A stretch of DNA of 52,886 nt from positions 1-52,886 of IMG/VR virus record IMGVR_UViG_3300044644_001839; one strand, 5' to 3'. The position numbers were made by a program, and so were the translations under genes. Below are positions 23,875 to 33,464 of the stretch, in pieces. Numbering within the stretch: the first letter of the stretch is position 1; every line of letters begins with the position of its first letter. A model generated the notes under the pieces. That model was given only the letters and a program-made list of their open reading frames with translations, had not been told where the DNA came from and ran no database searches. Origin of the DNA: a virus.

Positions 23875-26800
23875 ATGGCAGCTCAAGACGCAACCTCCCT
23901 ATTTACGCAATTTTTATATGAAGCCGCTAGACAACAAAGTTCAGTAGCATCAATTACTGCAGATGCAGTGGCAGAAGTTGCCGAGTTTAATACTCGCATG
24001 AGAGGAGCTAGTAAAAGCGCCAAAGAAACATTTTCTGCATTAGATAATCTTAAAGCTCAGATAAAAGAAGTTAATAAACAGCAACAAATTGCGGCGAGAA
24101 GTACAGATACATTATCAAAATCATTAGATAAAAATTCATCTAAATTTACACAATATTCACTTAATGCTATTAGATCATTAAGAGCTGCATCAGAAGAATT
24201 TCAAAAAGCAGCTGCATCATCAAGTGCTTATTTTAAAAAATCATTAAACCCATTAGAAAATATTATAACATTAAAAAAGTTTACTGATGCTCAAGCAACA
24301 TTAGTTAAATCTTTAAATGCTAGTGCCGGTTTAATAACTAACGAAAATTATAATATAGTTAAACGTTTTGTCGATATGGGTAAATCAGCGAATATTATGT
24401 CGACTGCATTTAAAGATATCGAAACACAATTTAATAATACGACTAAAGCCACAATGGAAGCAAATGCATCCATACTTGGTAGTATATCAGCAGCAGATTT
24501 TGCAACTAGACAAGCGGCATCAATTTTATTAAGAGATGCAAAAGAAAATCAAACCAAATATAATAAAGTTTTCGATGATGCAACTAATGCATTAGAAAAA
24601 ATGGCAAAAGATTTACATAATGTTGATTTAACTCAATCATTATCTAGTCAATATAAAAATATAACTGATTTTTATAATAGTTACAAACGATCATTACGCC
24701 AATTAAATGATGCTGGGATGGATTCTAATGATGCGATAGCTAAATTAAACAGCGATCAGCGATTTGTTATTTTTGATCAATCGATTGCTAACTTAATAGA
24801 CGCATTAAAAGATAATGCCGGCGTTTTAAATAACGTAACAAAAGAAGCCGCTGAAAAATACTTAGCTGCAGGCCAAACAGCCGGAACAATCAATGATGTT
24901 TCAGCTAATCCGATGACTAACTTTTTAAATACCGGTAATAGAGTAGATCAAACGGTTATACAAGAATTAGAGCGGCAAATTACTCAATCAATGGTTGAAA
25001 TGCGTAATACTTTAGCTAATCTATTAGGAACTACTCAATTAGAAATAAGTAAACGATTAATAGATCAAGCCGAATTATCAAATAAATCATTAACTAAAAT
25101 ATTAGATGAATTAACTGATACTGCTAAAGGGGTATTTTATAACTGGGATAAGATGAATTCTGAATTTTCATCTGAATTTACTAAACACATGCAAAGTCTT
25201 GGTTTATCATTTAATGGTTTAGATGAGGGTATTGTAAAATTAAGACGATACGGTGATTTGCACGAAGCTACTATGAAAGAATTAATCCTTAGTGGCGGAT
25301 ATATTAACGAAGCAAATGCGGTTAAATTAGAAAATTATGTAGCGTTTGCTGCTAGTATGAAATTAATTACGCCGGAAATCGAAGAATTATGTGAAAAATT
25401 GCATCAATTTAATAGTGATGGTTCGGCAGGCCCCATTAGTAATGGAGTATTAGAGCGATTAGAAGAAGTTAGTAATCAAATACAACATGGTTTAATTAAA
25501 ACATCGGATGCATTTGCGAAGCATAATAAAACATTTAGTTCTATTTTATCTAGAAATTTAAGAGAACAAGGTGGTATATTTAGTAATTTTATTGCGGATA
25601 TGGCAGATGTTCGCCGAACTGGTACCACTTCTGACGGTAGAGATCGAGGTGATGTAATAGCCGGATTTAAAGGCCAAATAGCCGCGAATTTAATACCAGC
25701 GATTAAAAAATTCTTTGAAGAAAATATATCATATATTCAAGGTAGAGCCGTCGGTCAAAGTCGATTTGTTGGTGGAGTTGATCGCGGTTTTATGAGTGAT
25801 ATGCAAATTGGTGAACCCGATTACTTTAAACTAATGCAAGAAAACAGATCAACTGCATTAGCAGCTGGTGGAAATGAAGCATTTAAAGCTAAATTAGCTA
25901 GCCAACGAGACGTTTGGGAACAAATATTAGGACCACTACCGAAAGATATATTAGAAGCATCATTGCAGATGGAGCAGATTAATCAAGCCATCGGCGGTGC
26001 AATGAATGAGCAAGATATAAGAAATTATCAAAGAAGTATTCAAGCGAATAATTATATGTTTGGTGCTGATCCAAAAGCCCAACAAGCCGCTACATCAGCT
26101 ATTGTTAAAACGACTAATGCACAACGGATGTTAGCTGGATTAGATGATAAATTAGCTAAAAAGAAAGTTGAAGAAATAGCATCACATTTCGCATACGCAA
26201 AAAGTTTAAAAATGTCTGATGAAGCTGCTCAGCAATTCGCTGAAGCGATGGCTATCGGTTCTAAAATAATGACGCCCCAACAAAGCGCAGAAGCTACCGG
26301 CGGCATGATGAATTTAATCGGTATATTACAACATGCCGGCGAATTACAAGACATAACATCAGCTGATAAACGCCGCGCGGCAGAAATTGCAGGAAAAGGT
26401 CCAGAATTAGCAACCGAAGACGAAATGAATTTTATGCGCGAGTTAATTCGAAAAATTGAATTAGCTAAAGCAGAGTATACTCAATCAAAACGAGATTCAT
26501 CAGGATATGTGTCTGGAGTCGATGCTAAACAAATTGGTAATTTAAATAGATTAATGGATGAATTTAAATCTAAATTACCAGAAGCATTTCAAATAGCAGG
26601 TGAAGCAATCGGTGGTACATTATCGACTGCAAAAAAATCACCAATTGCTTCGCCGGGTATGAATATACCGGAAGAACAAAAAAAATTAATACCATTATTA
26701 ACTGATATGAGTTTGCAGAATCAACAAACTTTTATAGAGCGTATTGCTAGTGCGAATGCAACATTAAAAGCATGGACTGATACATTAGGTGGTAGTACGG

Positions 26801-27372
26801 TTTCTAGTGCAGCGAATACTGCATTAAATATTGGTGGGACTGCATTATTAACTAGAATGATGATGGGCGCAGGTGGGGCTGCTGTTGCTGAAGGTGTAGT
26901 TGGTGCGTTAGCTGTTGGTGGTGTGGTTGCAGCGATTGCCGCTATTTTAGTCGGTGGTGGATATTTAGCATCCGAATACTTATCTGAGGGTAAAGGTTCT
27001 AAGAGTATGTCATTACCCGGGGGTGATGCAGAATCACCAACCAAAACACAACGACATGCGACTGGCGGTTCTGGATATAAACCATATAATAGTGGTACCA
27101 CTGAAACAATACCAACTGAAACTGGACGGCAAAATGCGGTTATACCTAGTGAGGTAATAGCAAATGCTGGAGATGATCAAATAGCTAAAATGATTGAATT
27201 ATTGGGTGATATTAAACAAAATGATGCGAATATGGCTATTAAAAAATTCAATAACTCATTTGATGAAGTGGCGAAGATTATAAAAACTTGGTGGGACGAG
27301 AAACAAGCTGAACTCACCCCACCTATTAAACCAACTGATAATAGACAACCACCGGCAGCTAAAACAAATTAA
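23875..27372 (+). CDS. Large structural protein, tape-measure-like
   Basis: An 1165-residue, mainly alpha-helical protein, rich in Ala, Gln, Asn and Lys with long coiled-coil stretches. Near the C-terminus (about residues 980-1042) lies a Gly/Ala-rich hydrophobic segment (GALAVGGVVAAIAAILVGGG). Tail tape-measure proteins share this build: long helices, then membrane-inserting segments. T4 gp29 is only 590 residues, so if it plays this role the tail would be longer than in T4. An internal or inner-tail protein is the alternative. AGGTGAT lies 5-11 bp before ATG. It precedes the baseplate block, and its stop overlaps the convergent stop of the next gene by 3 bp. Confidence 0.55.
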   Translation: MAAQDATSLFTQFLYEAARQQSSVASITADAVAEVAEFNTRMRGASKSAKETFSALDNLKAQIKEVNKQQQIAARSTDTLSKSLDKNSSKFTQYSLNAIRSLRAASEEFQKAAASSSAYFKKSLNPLENIITLKKFTDAQATLVKSLNASAGLITNENYNIVKRFVDMGKSANIMSTAFKDIETQFNNTTKATMEANASILGSISAADFATRQAASILLRDAKENQTKYNKVFDDATNALEKMAKDLHNVDLTQSLSSQYKNITDFYNSYKRSLRQLNDAGMDSNDAIAKLNSDQRFVIFDQSIANLIDALKDNAGVLNNVTKEAAEKYLAAGQTAGTINDVSANPMTNFLNTGNRVDQTVIQELERQITQSMVEMRNTLANLLGTTQLEISKRLIDQAELSNKSLTKILDELTDTAKGVFYNWDKMNSEFSSEFTKHMQSLGLSFNGLDEGIVKLRRYGDLHEATMKELILSGGYINEANAVKLENYVAFAASMKLITPEIEELCEKLHQFNSDGSAGPISNGVLERLEEVSNQIQHGLIKTSDAFAKHNKTFSSILSRNLREQGGIFSNFIADMADVRRTGTTSDGRDRGDVIAGFKGQIAANLIPAIKKFFEENISYIQGRAVGQSRFVGGVDRGFMSDMQIGEPDYFKLMQENRSTALAAGGNEAFKAKLASQRDVWEQILGPLPKDILEASLQMEQINQAIGGAMNEQDIRNYQRSIQANNYMFGADPKAQQAATSAIVKTTNAQRMLAGLDDKLAKKKVEEIASHFAYAKSLKMSDEAAQQFAEAMAIGSKIMTPQQSAEATGGMMNLIGILQHAGELQDITSADKRRAAEIAGKGPELATEDEMNFMRELIRKIELAKAEYTQSKRDSSGYVSGVDAKQIGNLNRLMDEFKSKLPEAFQIAGEAIGGTLSTAKKSPIASPGMNIPEEQKKLIPLLTDMSLQNQQTFIERIASANATLKAWTDTLGGSTVSSAANTALNIGGTALLTRMMMGAGGAAVAEGVVGALAVGGVVAAIAAILVGGGYLASEYLSEGKGSKSMSLPGGDAESPTKTQRHATGGSGYKPYNSGTTETIPTETGRQNAVIPSEVIANAGDDQIAKMIELLGDIKQNDANMAIKKFNNSFDEVAKIIKTWWDEKQAELTPPIKPTDNRQPPAAKTN

Positions 27373-28496
27373 CGGGGTGGTTGTCCCTGCGGTTGTTGTT
27401 GTGGTTGACCTTGCTGTTGTTGTGGATTACCTTGTGGTCTTCCGCCAGCTGATTGTTGTTGCTTATTAATATTTAAAAGTTGATTTTGTAATCTTTTAAC
27501 TTGATCATCATAAACTTTCATAGCACGATTTTTACGAACATTTAAATCTGCGATTTGAGTTTGAATACGTAATTCATCATCATTAATATCTTCATTAATA
27601 TCTTTTAAATCAGAATGCATAAAATCTAAAATTGACATGGCTCCCTCGTAAGTAGCATTATTGTTTATTTCACTTCTGTATTTTGCTAATTTAGCAACAC
27701 GTTCTTGTTCTTTTTTATCATCGTTTTGTTTTTTAAAATGTTCTTCTGCCCGCAACATATCTTCTTCATTCTTAACTTTAATATTAGACATTTGAATAGA
27801 TAATTTCGCTTGCTCAGCTTCCGCTTCTTTAGCTTTCGCATTAGACTCCGCCGTTTTAGCATCAGCGTCTGCTTTTAACATATCAATAACTTTTAATAAT
27901 AAACTTGAGCTATCTTCTGGTTGACCAATTTCTTGAGGAGTATTATCATCTGGTTTAATATCACCTTCTGTTCCAGGTTCACCCTCGGGAGGCATTTCAC
28001 CTTCGTCACCTTCTGGTGCACCTTCTGGGTTATCTAATTTATTATCAACTTCTTCATCTTCTGGTAATTTAGGCCATTCGACGAATAAGATATTAAATGA
28101 ATTGCGTAAATTAAATAAAATTTCAGCAACATCTAAAGTTTGATCATCATCTAAATACTCACCTAATGCTCTTTTAAAAGCTTCGTCTTGTTCTTTATCG
28201 ATATAAACTTTAGTAATATTACCTTCGGCGTCTTCGATACCATAAGCAATAGAGTTATCTTTTAATTTATTTTCTTTTTCCGCGCCATTTAATTTTGATA
28301 ATACATCTTCAGCACTGAACTCATCAGATTTAACAACTGATTCAAAAAATGTTTTTAATCTTCTTTTTTTGCCCTTTTTGGCGGCACTACCATCTCGAGT
28401 TATCATACCGAATAGCGAACCTCGGGTTCCAGCAACATTACCAGCTGATACACAACCCGCCTCCCCATCTTCTCTTAAAAATTCTGAAAAAATCAT
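27369..28496 (-). CDS. Acidic coiled-coil virion protein with head-targeting-like leader
   Basis: A 375-residue protein. The N-terminus MIFSEFLRE fits the leader with cleavage after Glu9. Next comes GEAGCVSAGNVAGTRGSLFG, which I recall from hypothetical T4-like virion proteins. A basic patch (KKGKKRRLK), an acidic Pro/Glu/Gly-rich middle (about residues 145-190), a long Ala/Lys/Glu coiled coil and a Gln/Pro/Gly-rich tail follow. It is divergent from the protease gene, with its late box at 28549-28556. It may be a core or internal head protein. No enzyme motif is seen. Confidence 0.7.
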   Translation of the reverse strand: MIFSEFLREDGEAGCVSAGNVAGTRGSLFGMITRDGSAAKKGKKRRLKTFFESVVKSDEFSAEDVLSKLNGAEKENKLKDNSIAYGIEDAEGNITKVYIDKEQDEAFKRALGEYLDDDQTLDVAEILFNLRNSFNILFVEWPKLPEDEEVDNKLDNPEGAPEGDEGEMPPEGEPGTEGDIKPDDNTPQEIGQPEDSSSLLLKVIDMLKADADAKTAESNAKAKEAEAEQAKLSIQMSNIKVKNEEDMLRAEEHFKKQNDDKKEQERVAKLAKYRSEINNNATYEGAMSILDFMHSDLKDINEDINDDELRIQTQIADLNVRKNRAMKVYDDQVKRLQNQLLNINKQQQSAGGRPQGNPQQQQGQPQQQPQGQPPR

Positions 28497-28537
28497 CCTA
28501 TCACCTTAATGTTTTTTGGAATACCCGCAAAAATGCA

Positions 28538-28545
28538 TATAAATA
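28538..28545 (+). promoter_or_regulatory. Late promoter box TATAAATA for the baseplate block
   Basis: Perfect late box on the plus strand (TATAAATATACTATT matches the T4 late consensus well), 29 bp before the start at 28574. Confidence 0.85.
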
Positions 28546-28548
28546 TAC

Positions 28549-28556
28549 TATTTATT
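28549..28556 (-). promoter_or_regulatory. Late promoter box AATAAATA, divergent
   Basis: AATAAATA on the minus strand, 3 bp from the plus-strand late box, 53 bp before the coiled-coil protein gene. Confidence 0.6.
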
Positions 28557-28573
28557 GGCCTATTACAATACCT

Positions 28574-29194
28574 ATGACAAATTTAATATTAGAACAAGAC
28601 CAACCAAAAACTGAACAAGAACAATATATTAAAGATGGCTCTACCTTATTATATACTTACATCCCAACATTAGAAGATTTTGATAATAATATTCCAGTTT
28701 TTTCTATATATGAACATGATAATATCACTTATTGTGTTACTCATGATTATATTGATGGTAAATATCAATCTAGTAATTCGTTTGTATTAGAATCAACTAT
28801 CGGATCATATGTTAATGTTGAACTTATCGGTATTAATAACGGTAAATTAATTAATGGGAAAGTTGATACCGGGGCGGCATGCTGCAGTTTAGATGCAAAA
28901 AATATTCAAATCGATGATGAGTTTGTTACCTTTGCTTTTAATAATAGATCATATAAATTAAAAATGGTAAGTAAACAACAAATTCAAACAGCTGATGGTG
29001 GAGTTGAAGAAAGACCAGTTGTTCAATTAACGTGTAAAATTAACAATGATACAGTTGATATCCAAGTTAATTTAAATGATCGGTCTAATTTAGAACCATT
29101 TTTAATTGGAATGAACTTAATTGATAAATTAAATTGCAAAATCGATCCTAATCTTAAGGAGTTTATCGACCAATGCAAAAATCACCTATTATAA
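28574..29194 (+). CDS. Retropepsin-like aspartic protease domain protein (PF05618-like)
   Basis: A 206-residue protein. After an acidic N-terminal region, residues 80-200 match the RimB/ATP-dependent zinc protease group of retropepsin-like folds. The active-site motif is KVDTGAACCSLDA (Asp98), followed by FAFNNRSYKL, ERPVVQLTCKIN, VNLNDRSNLEPFLIGMNLI, the order typical of that family. I start at ATG 28574, since a longer frame to 28349 would cross the late promoter and has unlike composition. It overlaps the next gene by 22 bp and leads the baseplate block, so a role in virion assembly or tail-protein processing is plausible. Confidence 0.8.
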   Translation: MTNLILEQDQPKTEQEQYIKDGSTLLYTYIPTLEDFDNNIPVFSIYEHDNITYCVTHDYIDGKYQSSNSFVLESTIGSYVNVELIGINNGKLINGKVDTGAACCSLDAKNIQIDDEFVTFAFNNRSYKLKMVSKQQIQTADGGVEERPVVQLTCKINNDTVDIQVNLNDRSNLEPFLIGMNLIDKLNCKIDPNLKEFIDQCKNHLL

Positions 29195-29682
29195 CGATAG
29201 ATGGATTTATATCGCCATTAAAATGCAGTAGTGAAACCGTTTTAGATTTCGTCACATCAAAAGCTCAACAATTAATTCCAATAATTAATGATTATTATAA
29301 TGTTACTATTGATAATATAATACCACCTATTATATTATCACCCAGTAATAAAATAATATGCGATAATAGTTATTATCAATATAAATGGATTCGCAAAAAT
29401 AATTATGATTTTACTTGTTATATTACATTAAATGATTATAATAATATACCACCATTTGATTTAGAAACCGAAGTTTATGGTGGTGAATTAATATTTAAGA
29501 ATTATAAAACAATAATTAAACCAGGAATTGGTAATTTATTAATATTTCCGAGCTCGCCTAATTTCGCACATCAACATACCCCTATTAAATTAGGTAAACT
29601 TAATTTTATAAAATTATATTTTGTATGTAAAACTCCATTTATATTCGATTATACAAAATATTCAACACAATTAACACTTTAG
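29173..29682 (+). CDS. 2OG-Fe(II) oxygenase-like protein, degenerate metal site
   Basis: A 169-residue protein with the C-terminal half of a prolyl-hydroxylase-like double-stranded beta-helix: VYGGELIF, then KPGIGNLLIFPSS, then AHQHTPIKLGKLNFIKLYF, which keeps the distal His. The expected HxD pair appears replaced by YYQYKW, and the 2OG-binding Arg after the distal His by Lys or Asn. So it may be inactive, or bind another cofactor. Oxygenase-like genes are common next to tail genes in T4-like phages. Its start lies inside the end of the protease gene, with AAGGAG upstream. Confidence 0.65.
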   Translation: MQKSPIITIDGFISPLKCSSETVLDFVTSKAQQLIPIINDYYNVTIDNIIPPIILSPSNKIICDNSYYQYKWIRKNNYDFTCYITLNDYNNIPPFDLETEVYGGELIFKNYKTIIKPGIGNLLIFPSSPNFAHQHTPIKLGKLNFIKLYFVCKTPFIFDYTKYSTQLTL

Positions 29683-29692
29683 GATAACCCAC

Positions 29693-32600
29693 ATGTATTC
29701 AGGCGCATCTAACCCATATACCACGATTGTAGAAGGTTCTGTAGTTGATACCAATGATCCACAAAATAGAGGCCGTATAAAAGTATATTGCCAAGATTAC
29801 GGCGATTTACCGAGTACTGATTATGAAAATTTACCTTGGTGTCGATATATTAGTCCATTTGGTGGTTTAGTTAACTCAGATGAAATGACTAGAGGTTCTG
29901 GAGATCATAAAACGAAAGGTGGTGTCGCTTATGGATTTTGGGCTACTCCTAAAGTAGGCGCCATAGTTGCGGTAATGTGTTTAGGTGGTGATCCAACCCG
30001 ACGCGTTTATATTGGGTGTATGCCTCCAGTTAATGCAGAACATACTATGCCCCACGGTAGATTTATCGGCGAAGATGGTAATGATGGGCCCTATTCATCA
30101 GAAGAACAACCAATTCAACCATTATATGATAATCTTAAAAAGGCGTTTGGTGATGATAAAGGCAAACATGAGTTTAAATCTCGAGCTGCTGACGTTAGTG
30201 TAACTGGTTTAACTCAGGATCATATAGATAATCAAACAACTCCATCAAAACAAAAAGATTCAACTTCCGGTTATAAAAAATCTAGATTGCAACCTAATTT
30301 AAAAAATAGTGCGACCGATGCTAATTATGATAGTCAAATATATTCATTGACGACTCCAGGATTTCATGCATTATCATTTGACGATAGTCAAGATAATTGT
30401 CGCGTTAGATTAAGAACTAGTAGTGGTCATCAAGTTATATTCGATGATACTAATGAACGAATTTATATTAATACTGCGGAAGGTAATAGTTGGATAGAAT
30501 TAGATCAAGACGGAACAATAGATATATTCGGAACGCAAACTATATCAATTAATTCGGATAAAGATATTAATTTGCATGCAGCTAATTCAATTAGATTAAA
30601 CGCAAAAGATATTCATTTAAATGCAGAAAATAATTTAAATTTAACCGCAGCAAAAGATATTAATAAAAATGCAACCAATATAACATCATCAGCTTCGGAT
30701 AATTATTCAGTCGGGTCAAAAACTTGCGGTATTAGCGCTCAAAAATCTATGGGTATTACCGGCGAATCAACTAGTGTATCCGGTGATCGAACTGCAAGTG
30801 TTTCTAGTTTGATGACTAGTGTTAGTGGTAAAGGCATGATGAGTATGTCTGGCGCTATGACTAGTGTATCTGGTATGGGTATGTTAAGTATGTCAGGTGG
30901 AACCGCTAGCGTATCTAGTAAAAGCGCATTAAACTTAGCCGGTAAAATGACTAATGTAACTGGCGCTTTAGTAACCGTCGCATCACCAGCTATATTAACG
31001 GGCGTTGAACCAAACCCGGTAGGTGGGGCATTAAGTGGTGTAGGTGCAGCAATTAGTGGTGCATTAGGTGAAGTCGGATCTGCCGTAGGAGAAGTAGCTG
31101 GAGAAATCGGTGGGGCATTAGGCGAGGCTATGGGTGCATTAGGCGATGCAATGGGTGCAGTTACTGATACTATCGGTGGAGTAATGGGTGAAGTTAGTGG
31201 AGCCTTAGGTGATGTAATGGGCGAACTAGGGACCGCTATTAATGATGTAACGGGCGAATTAAGTTCATTAGCCGGCGAAGTTGGTGGCGCATTATCAACT
31301 GAATTTACAGCCGCGATGGGTCAATTAAATAGCGTTATGAATTCAATGCCGAATATTATGGATACCGTAATGCATCAATTACCAGATATGAGTGGAATTA
31401 TGAATAGCATATCTGATAATATTGGTGATGTTTTAGCTAATATGCCAGATTTAGGTAATGTTTTACCCGATATAGCTCATATGTTACCAGATATTCCGGA
31501 TATTAGTAATATTATGGGTGGGTTACCTGATATTGGTGGTATATTAAATAAAATGCCAGATGTAGGTGGATTATTATCGAAATTACCAGACGTCGGTAAT
31601 CTATTAAATAAACTACCTAATATTGATTTAGGTGGTATTATGAATAAGCTACCTAGCTTAGATTTAGGTGGCGTTATGAATAATATATCTAATTTGCATA
31701 TGGATACTATATTAAATAAACTACCTAATATGGGAACTACTATTCATGCATTAGCTAGTGGTAATTTAGGTAATGTTTTAGGTAAAGTTTCTAATAATTT
31801 ATTACCTGAGGTTTTAAATAGCTTACCTAATATTAACGGAACTTTAACTAATTTATCACATAATGTCGTCGGGGATTGTTTAAATCGACTACCAATTGAT
31901 AATATTAGCCACGTATTATCGCAAATGCCAGATACTCATATTGGTAGTATGTTATCGACCTTACCAATTAAGCAAATTAATAACGTAATGCATCAATTAC
32001 CATCCGGCGTTATTCCAAATGCGATGTCCGGGTTATCAACTCATATATTAGATACATTACCAGATTTTCCAAATGCTAAAGTATCCGATATTAAAAGTAC
32101 AATTCCCAGAGTTGATATTAGTAGTATATCATCTCAATTATCTAAAATAACTAATGCTCCAATACATGATTTTATGTCTGGTGCGGATTTAGGTCATGTT
32201 TTAAATAATATTCCAGGTGTTCATGCAGCGAATGTATTATTAGATGCACCTAAACATATATGCGGAGATATATTAACTAATATACCAGGATTGCAATCCG
32301 GTCAATTACTCAAAGCTATACCAGATGCACATACCTTATTTGATGGTTTAGCCGATCATCATGTCGGTGATTTATTAGGAAAATTACCCGGCGGCGATTT
32401 AACACATATGTTAGATCAATTCCCAAATACAGAAAAATTCTTATCTGATATTAGTGGTGGTAGTTTAGGTAATATGTTTAATAATTTACCCGGTGGTGAT
32501 ATTAGTAAAGTATTAGACGGTATTCCTGATGTTAATGGTATTTTATCTAAATTAAATGGTGCGGATTTCGGTAATTTAATGTCAAAATTACCAATTAATG

Positions 32601-32992
32601 ATATGAGTGGATTATTATCAAAATTACCATTAAATAATGTAACTGACATGCTTTCTAATGTTCCATTACCTGGTTTAGGCGATGCATTAAATAATATTCC
32701 CGGATTGGAAATGGGTAATATTATGTCGAATATGTCACCGGAAATGGCGAATACTGCATTATCATGTATGGCTCCAGAAAAAATTTCAGATATGGCAAAT
32801 GCAAATACGATGGATGCTAAACCGACTCCAAAGACTGCTAAAATAGCCGCATTTCCAACTAGAATACCGAAGCATGAACCTTGGGCTAGATCTGATAATA
32901 TGAGTGATACTGATAAAACTCAAAAATATAAATACGATGATCCACAAATAGGAAAAGATAATTCACCTCGCAGTAAATATTGGAGAAGATAA
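29693..32992 (+). CDS. 5: Baseplate hub/spike protein, gp5-like, with ~580-residue repeat region and no lysozyme
   Basis: A 1099-residue protein. Residues 1-120 form the gp5/VgrG-type OB fold (VEGSVVDTNDPQNRGRIKV, AYGFWATPKVGAIVAV, DPTRRVYIGC). Residues about 220-440 form the beta-helix spike (IYINTAEGNSWIELDQDG, then many SVSG, SMSG and NAT repeats). Residues about 445-545 are Gly/Ala-rich GALGE-type repeats, and about 545-1025 consist of 25 or more units built on LPDIGGILNK. The C-terminus has RIPKHEPWAR, seen in other gp5-like proteins. T4 gp5 (575 residues) carries a lysozyme domain; none is visible here. It starts 11 bp after the previous gene. Confidence 0.88.
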   Translation: MYSGASNPYTTIVEGSVVDTNDPQNRGRIKVYCQDYGDLPSTDYENLPWCRYISPFGGLVNSDEMTRGSGDHKTKGGVAYGFWATPKVGAIVAVMCLGGDPTRRVYIGCMPPVNAEHTMPHGRFIGEDGNDGPYSSEEQPIQPLYDNLKKAFGDDKGKHEFKSRAADVSVTGLTQDHIDNQTTPSKQKDSTSGYKKSRLQPNLKNSATDANYDSQIYSLTTPGFHALSFDDSQDNCRVRLRTSSGHQVIFDDTNERIYINTAEGNSWIELDQDGTIDIFGTQTISINSDKDINLHAANSIRLNAKDIHLNAENNLNLTAAKDINKNATNITSSASDNYSVGSKTCGISAQKSMGITGESTSVSGDRTASVSSLMTSVSGKGMMSMSGAMTSVSGMGMLSMSGGTASVSSKSALNLAGKMTNVTGALVTVASPAILTGVEPNPVGGALSGVGAAISGALGEVGSAVGEVAGEIGGALGEAMGALGDAMGAVTDTIGGVMGEVSGALGDVMGELGTAINDVTGELSSLAGEVGGALSTEFTAAMGQLNSVMNSMPNIMDTVMHQLPDMSGIMNSISDNIGDVLANMPDLGNVLPDIAHMLPDIPDISNIMGGLPDIGGILNKMPDVGGLLSKLPDVGNLLNKLPNIDLGGIMNKLPSLDLGGVMNNISNLHMDTILNKLPNMGTTIHALASGNLGNVLGKVSNNLLPEVLNSLPNINGTLTNLSHNVVGDCLNRLPIDNISHVLSQMPDTHIGSMLSTLPIKQINNVMHQLPSGVIPNAMSGLSTHILDTLPDFPNAKVSDIKSTIPRVDISSISSQLSKITNAPIHDFMSGADLGHVLNNIPGVHAANVLLDAPKHICGDILTNIPGLQSGQLLKAIPDAHTLFDGLADHHVGDLLGKLPGGDLTHMLDQFPNTEKFLSDISGGSLGNMFNNLPGGDISKVLDGIPDVNGILSKLNGADFGNLMSKLPINDMSGLLSKLPLNNVTDMLSNVPLPGLGDALNNIPGLEMGNIMSNMSPEMANTALSCMAPEKISDMANANTMDAKPTPKTAKIAAFPTRIPKHEPWARSDNMSDTDKTQKYKYDDPQIGKDNSPRSKYWRR
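31018..32770 (+). repeat. Degenerate repeat region inside the gp5-like gene
   Basis: About 580 codons of short degenerate repeats: first Gly/Ala units such as GALGEVGSAVGE, then units of 11 to 24 residues starting with LP, MP or IP, for example LPDVGNLLNK, LPNIDLGGIMNK and LPSLDLGGVMNN. The DNA is not exactly repeated, so the repeats are old and under protein-level selection. Confidence 0.85.
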
Positions 32993-32994
32993 AG

Positions 32995-33462
32995 ATGGCG
33001 TTATATAAAGGATTTTCGTCTATTGATTATAAATTAGGCTTTAAAACTACTGGTTCATTCGCCGCTAAACAATTAGATGGAACTAAAAAAATAGCTCCGA
33101 TTATTGATACGTTTATGGCTAAAGAAAACGACGGTAATAATACCTTTGTTTTAACTGATATTAAATTAGTTGAACGTAATATATTAAATCATATTTTTAC
33201 GAGAAAAGGCGAGCGAATAATGATGCCTAAATTTGGAACTAATATTCCGTATTTAGTTTTCGAGCCATTAGATCAAGAAACTATAGACCAATGCAGAAGC
33301 GAATTAGAAGCTGTTGTTGCTTACGACCCCAGAGTATCACTAAATTCTATTGATGTTAACGCGGATTACGATCATAATGCATTAACTGTAACATTGAGTT
33401 TATTTTATATAGAACTCAATGTTACAAAAAATATGAATTTTAATATTGAATTCGTAAGTTAA
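32995..33462 (+). CDS. 25: Baseplate wedge protein, gp25-like
   Basis: A 155-residue gp25/GpW-family protein (the TssE relative), which anchors the sheath to the baseplate. The hallmark is the segment LVERNILNHIFTRKGERIMMPKFGTNI, where EERIMMP-type residues lead to LVFEPLDQETIDQCRSEL, and the C-terminal beta strands (ALTVTLSLFYIELN). ATG 32995 is preferred over 32980, since GGAG in the end of gp5 lies 9 bp upstream. Length is close to T4 gp25 (132). It sits between gp5 and gp6. Confidence 0.95.
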   Translation: MALYKGFSSIDYKLGFKTTGSFAAKQLDGTKKIAPIIDTFMAKENDGNNTFVLTDIKLVERNILNHIFTRKGERIMMPKFGTNIPYLVFEPLDQETIDQCRSELEAVVAYDPRVSLNSIDVNADYDHNALTVTLSLFYIELNVTKNMNFNIEFVS

Positions 33463-33464
33463 TA

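Noticed and set aside
26721-27101. Minus-strand Pro/Ala-rich frame of 126 codons
   Set aside because: Mirror of the Gly/Ala-rich membrane-like segment of the tape-measure candidate.
28349-28573. Longer start for the protease gene
   Set aside because: It would span the late promoter and run through the opposite-strand gene with unlike amino acid composition.
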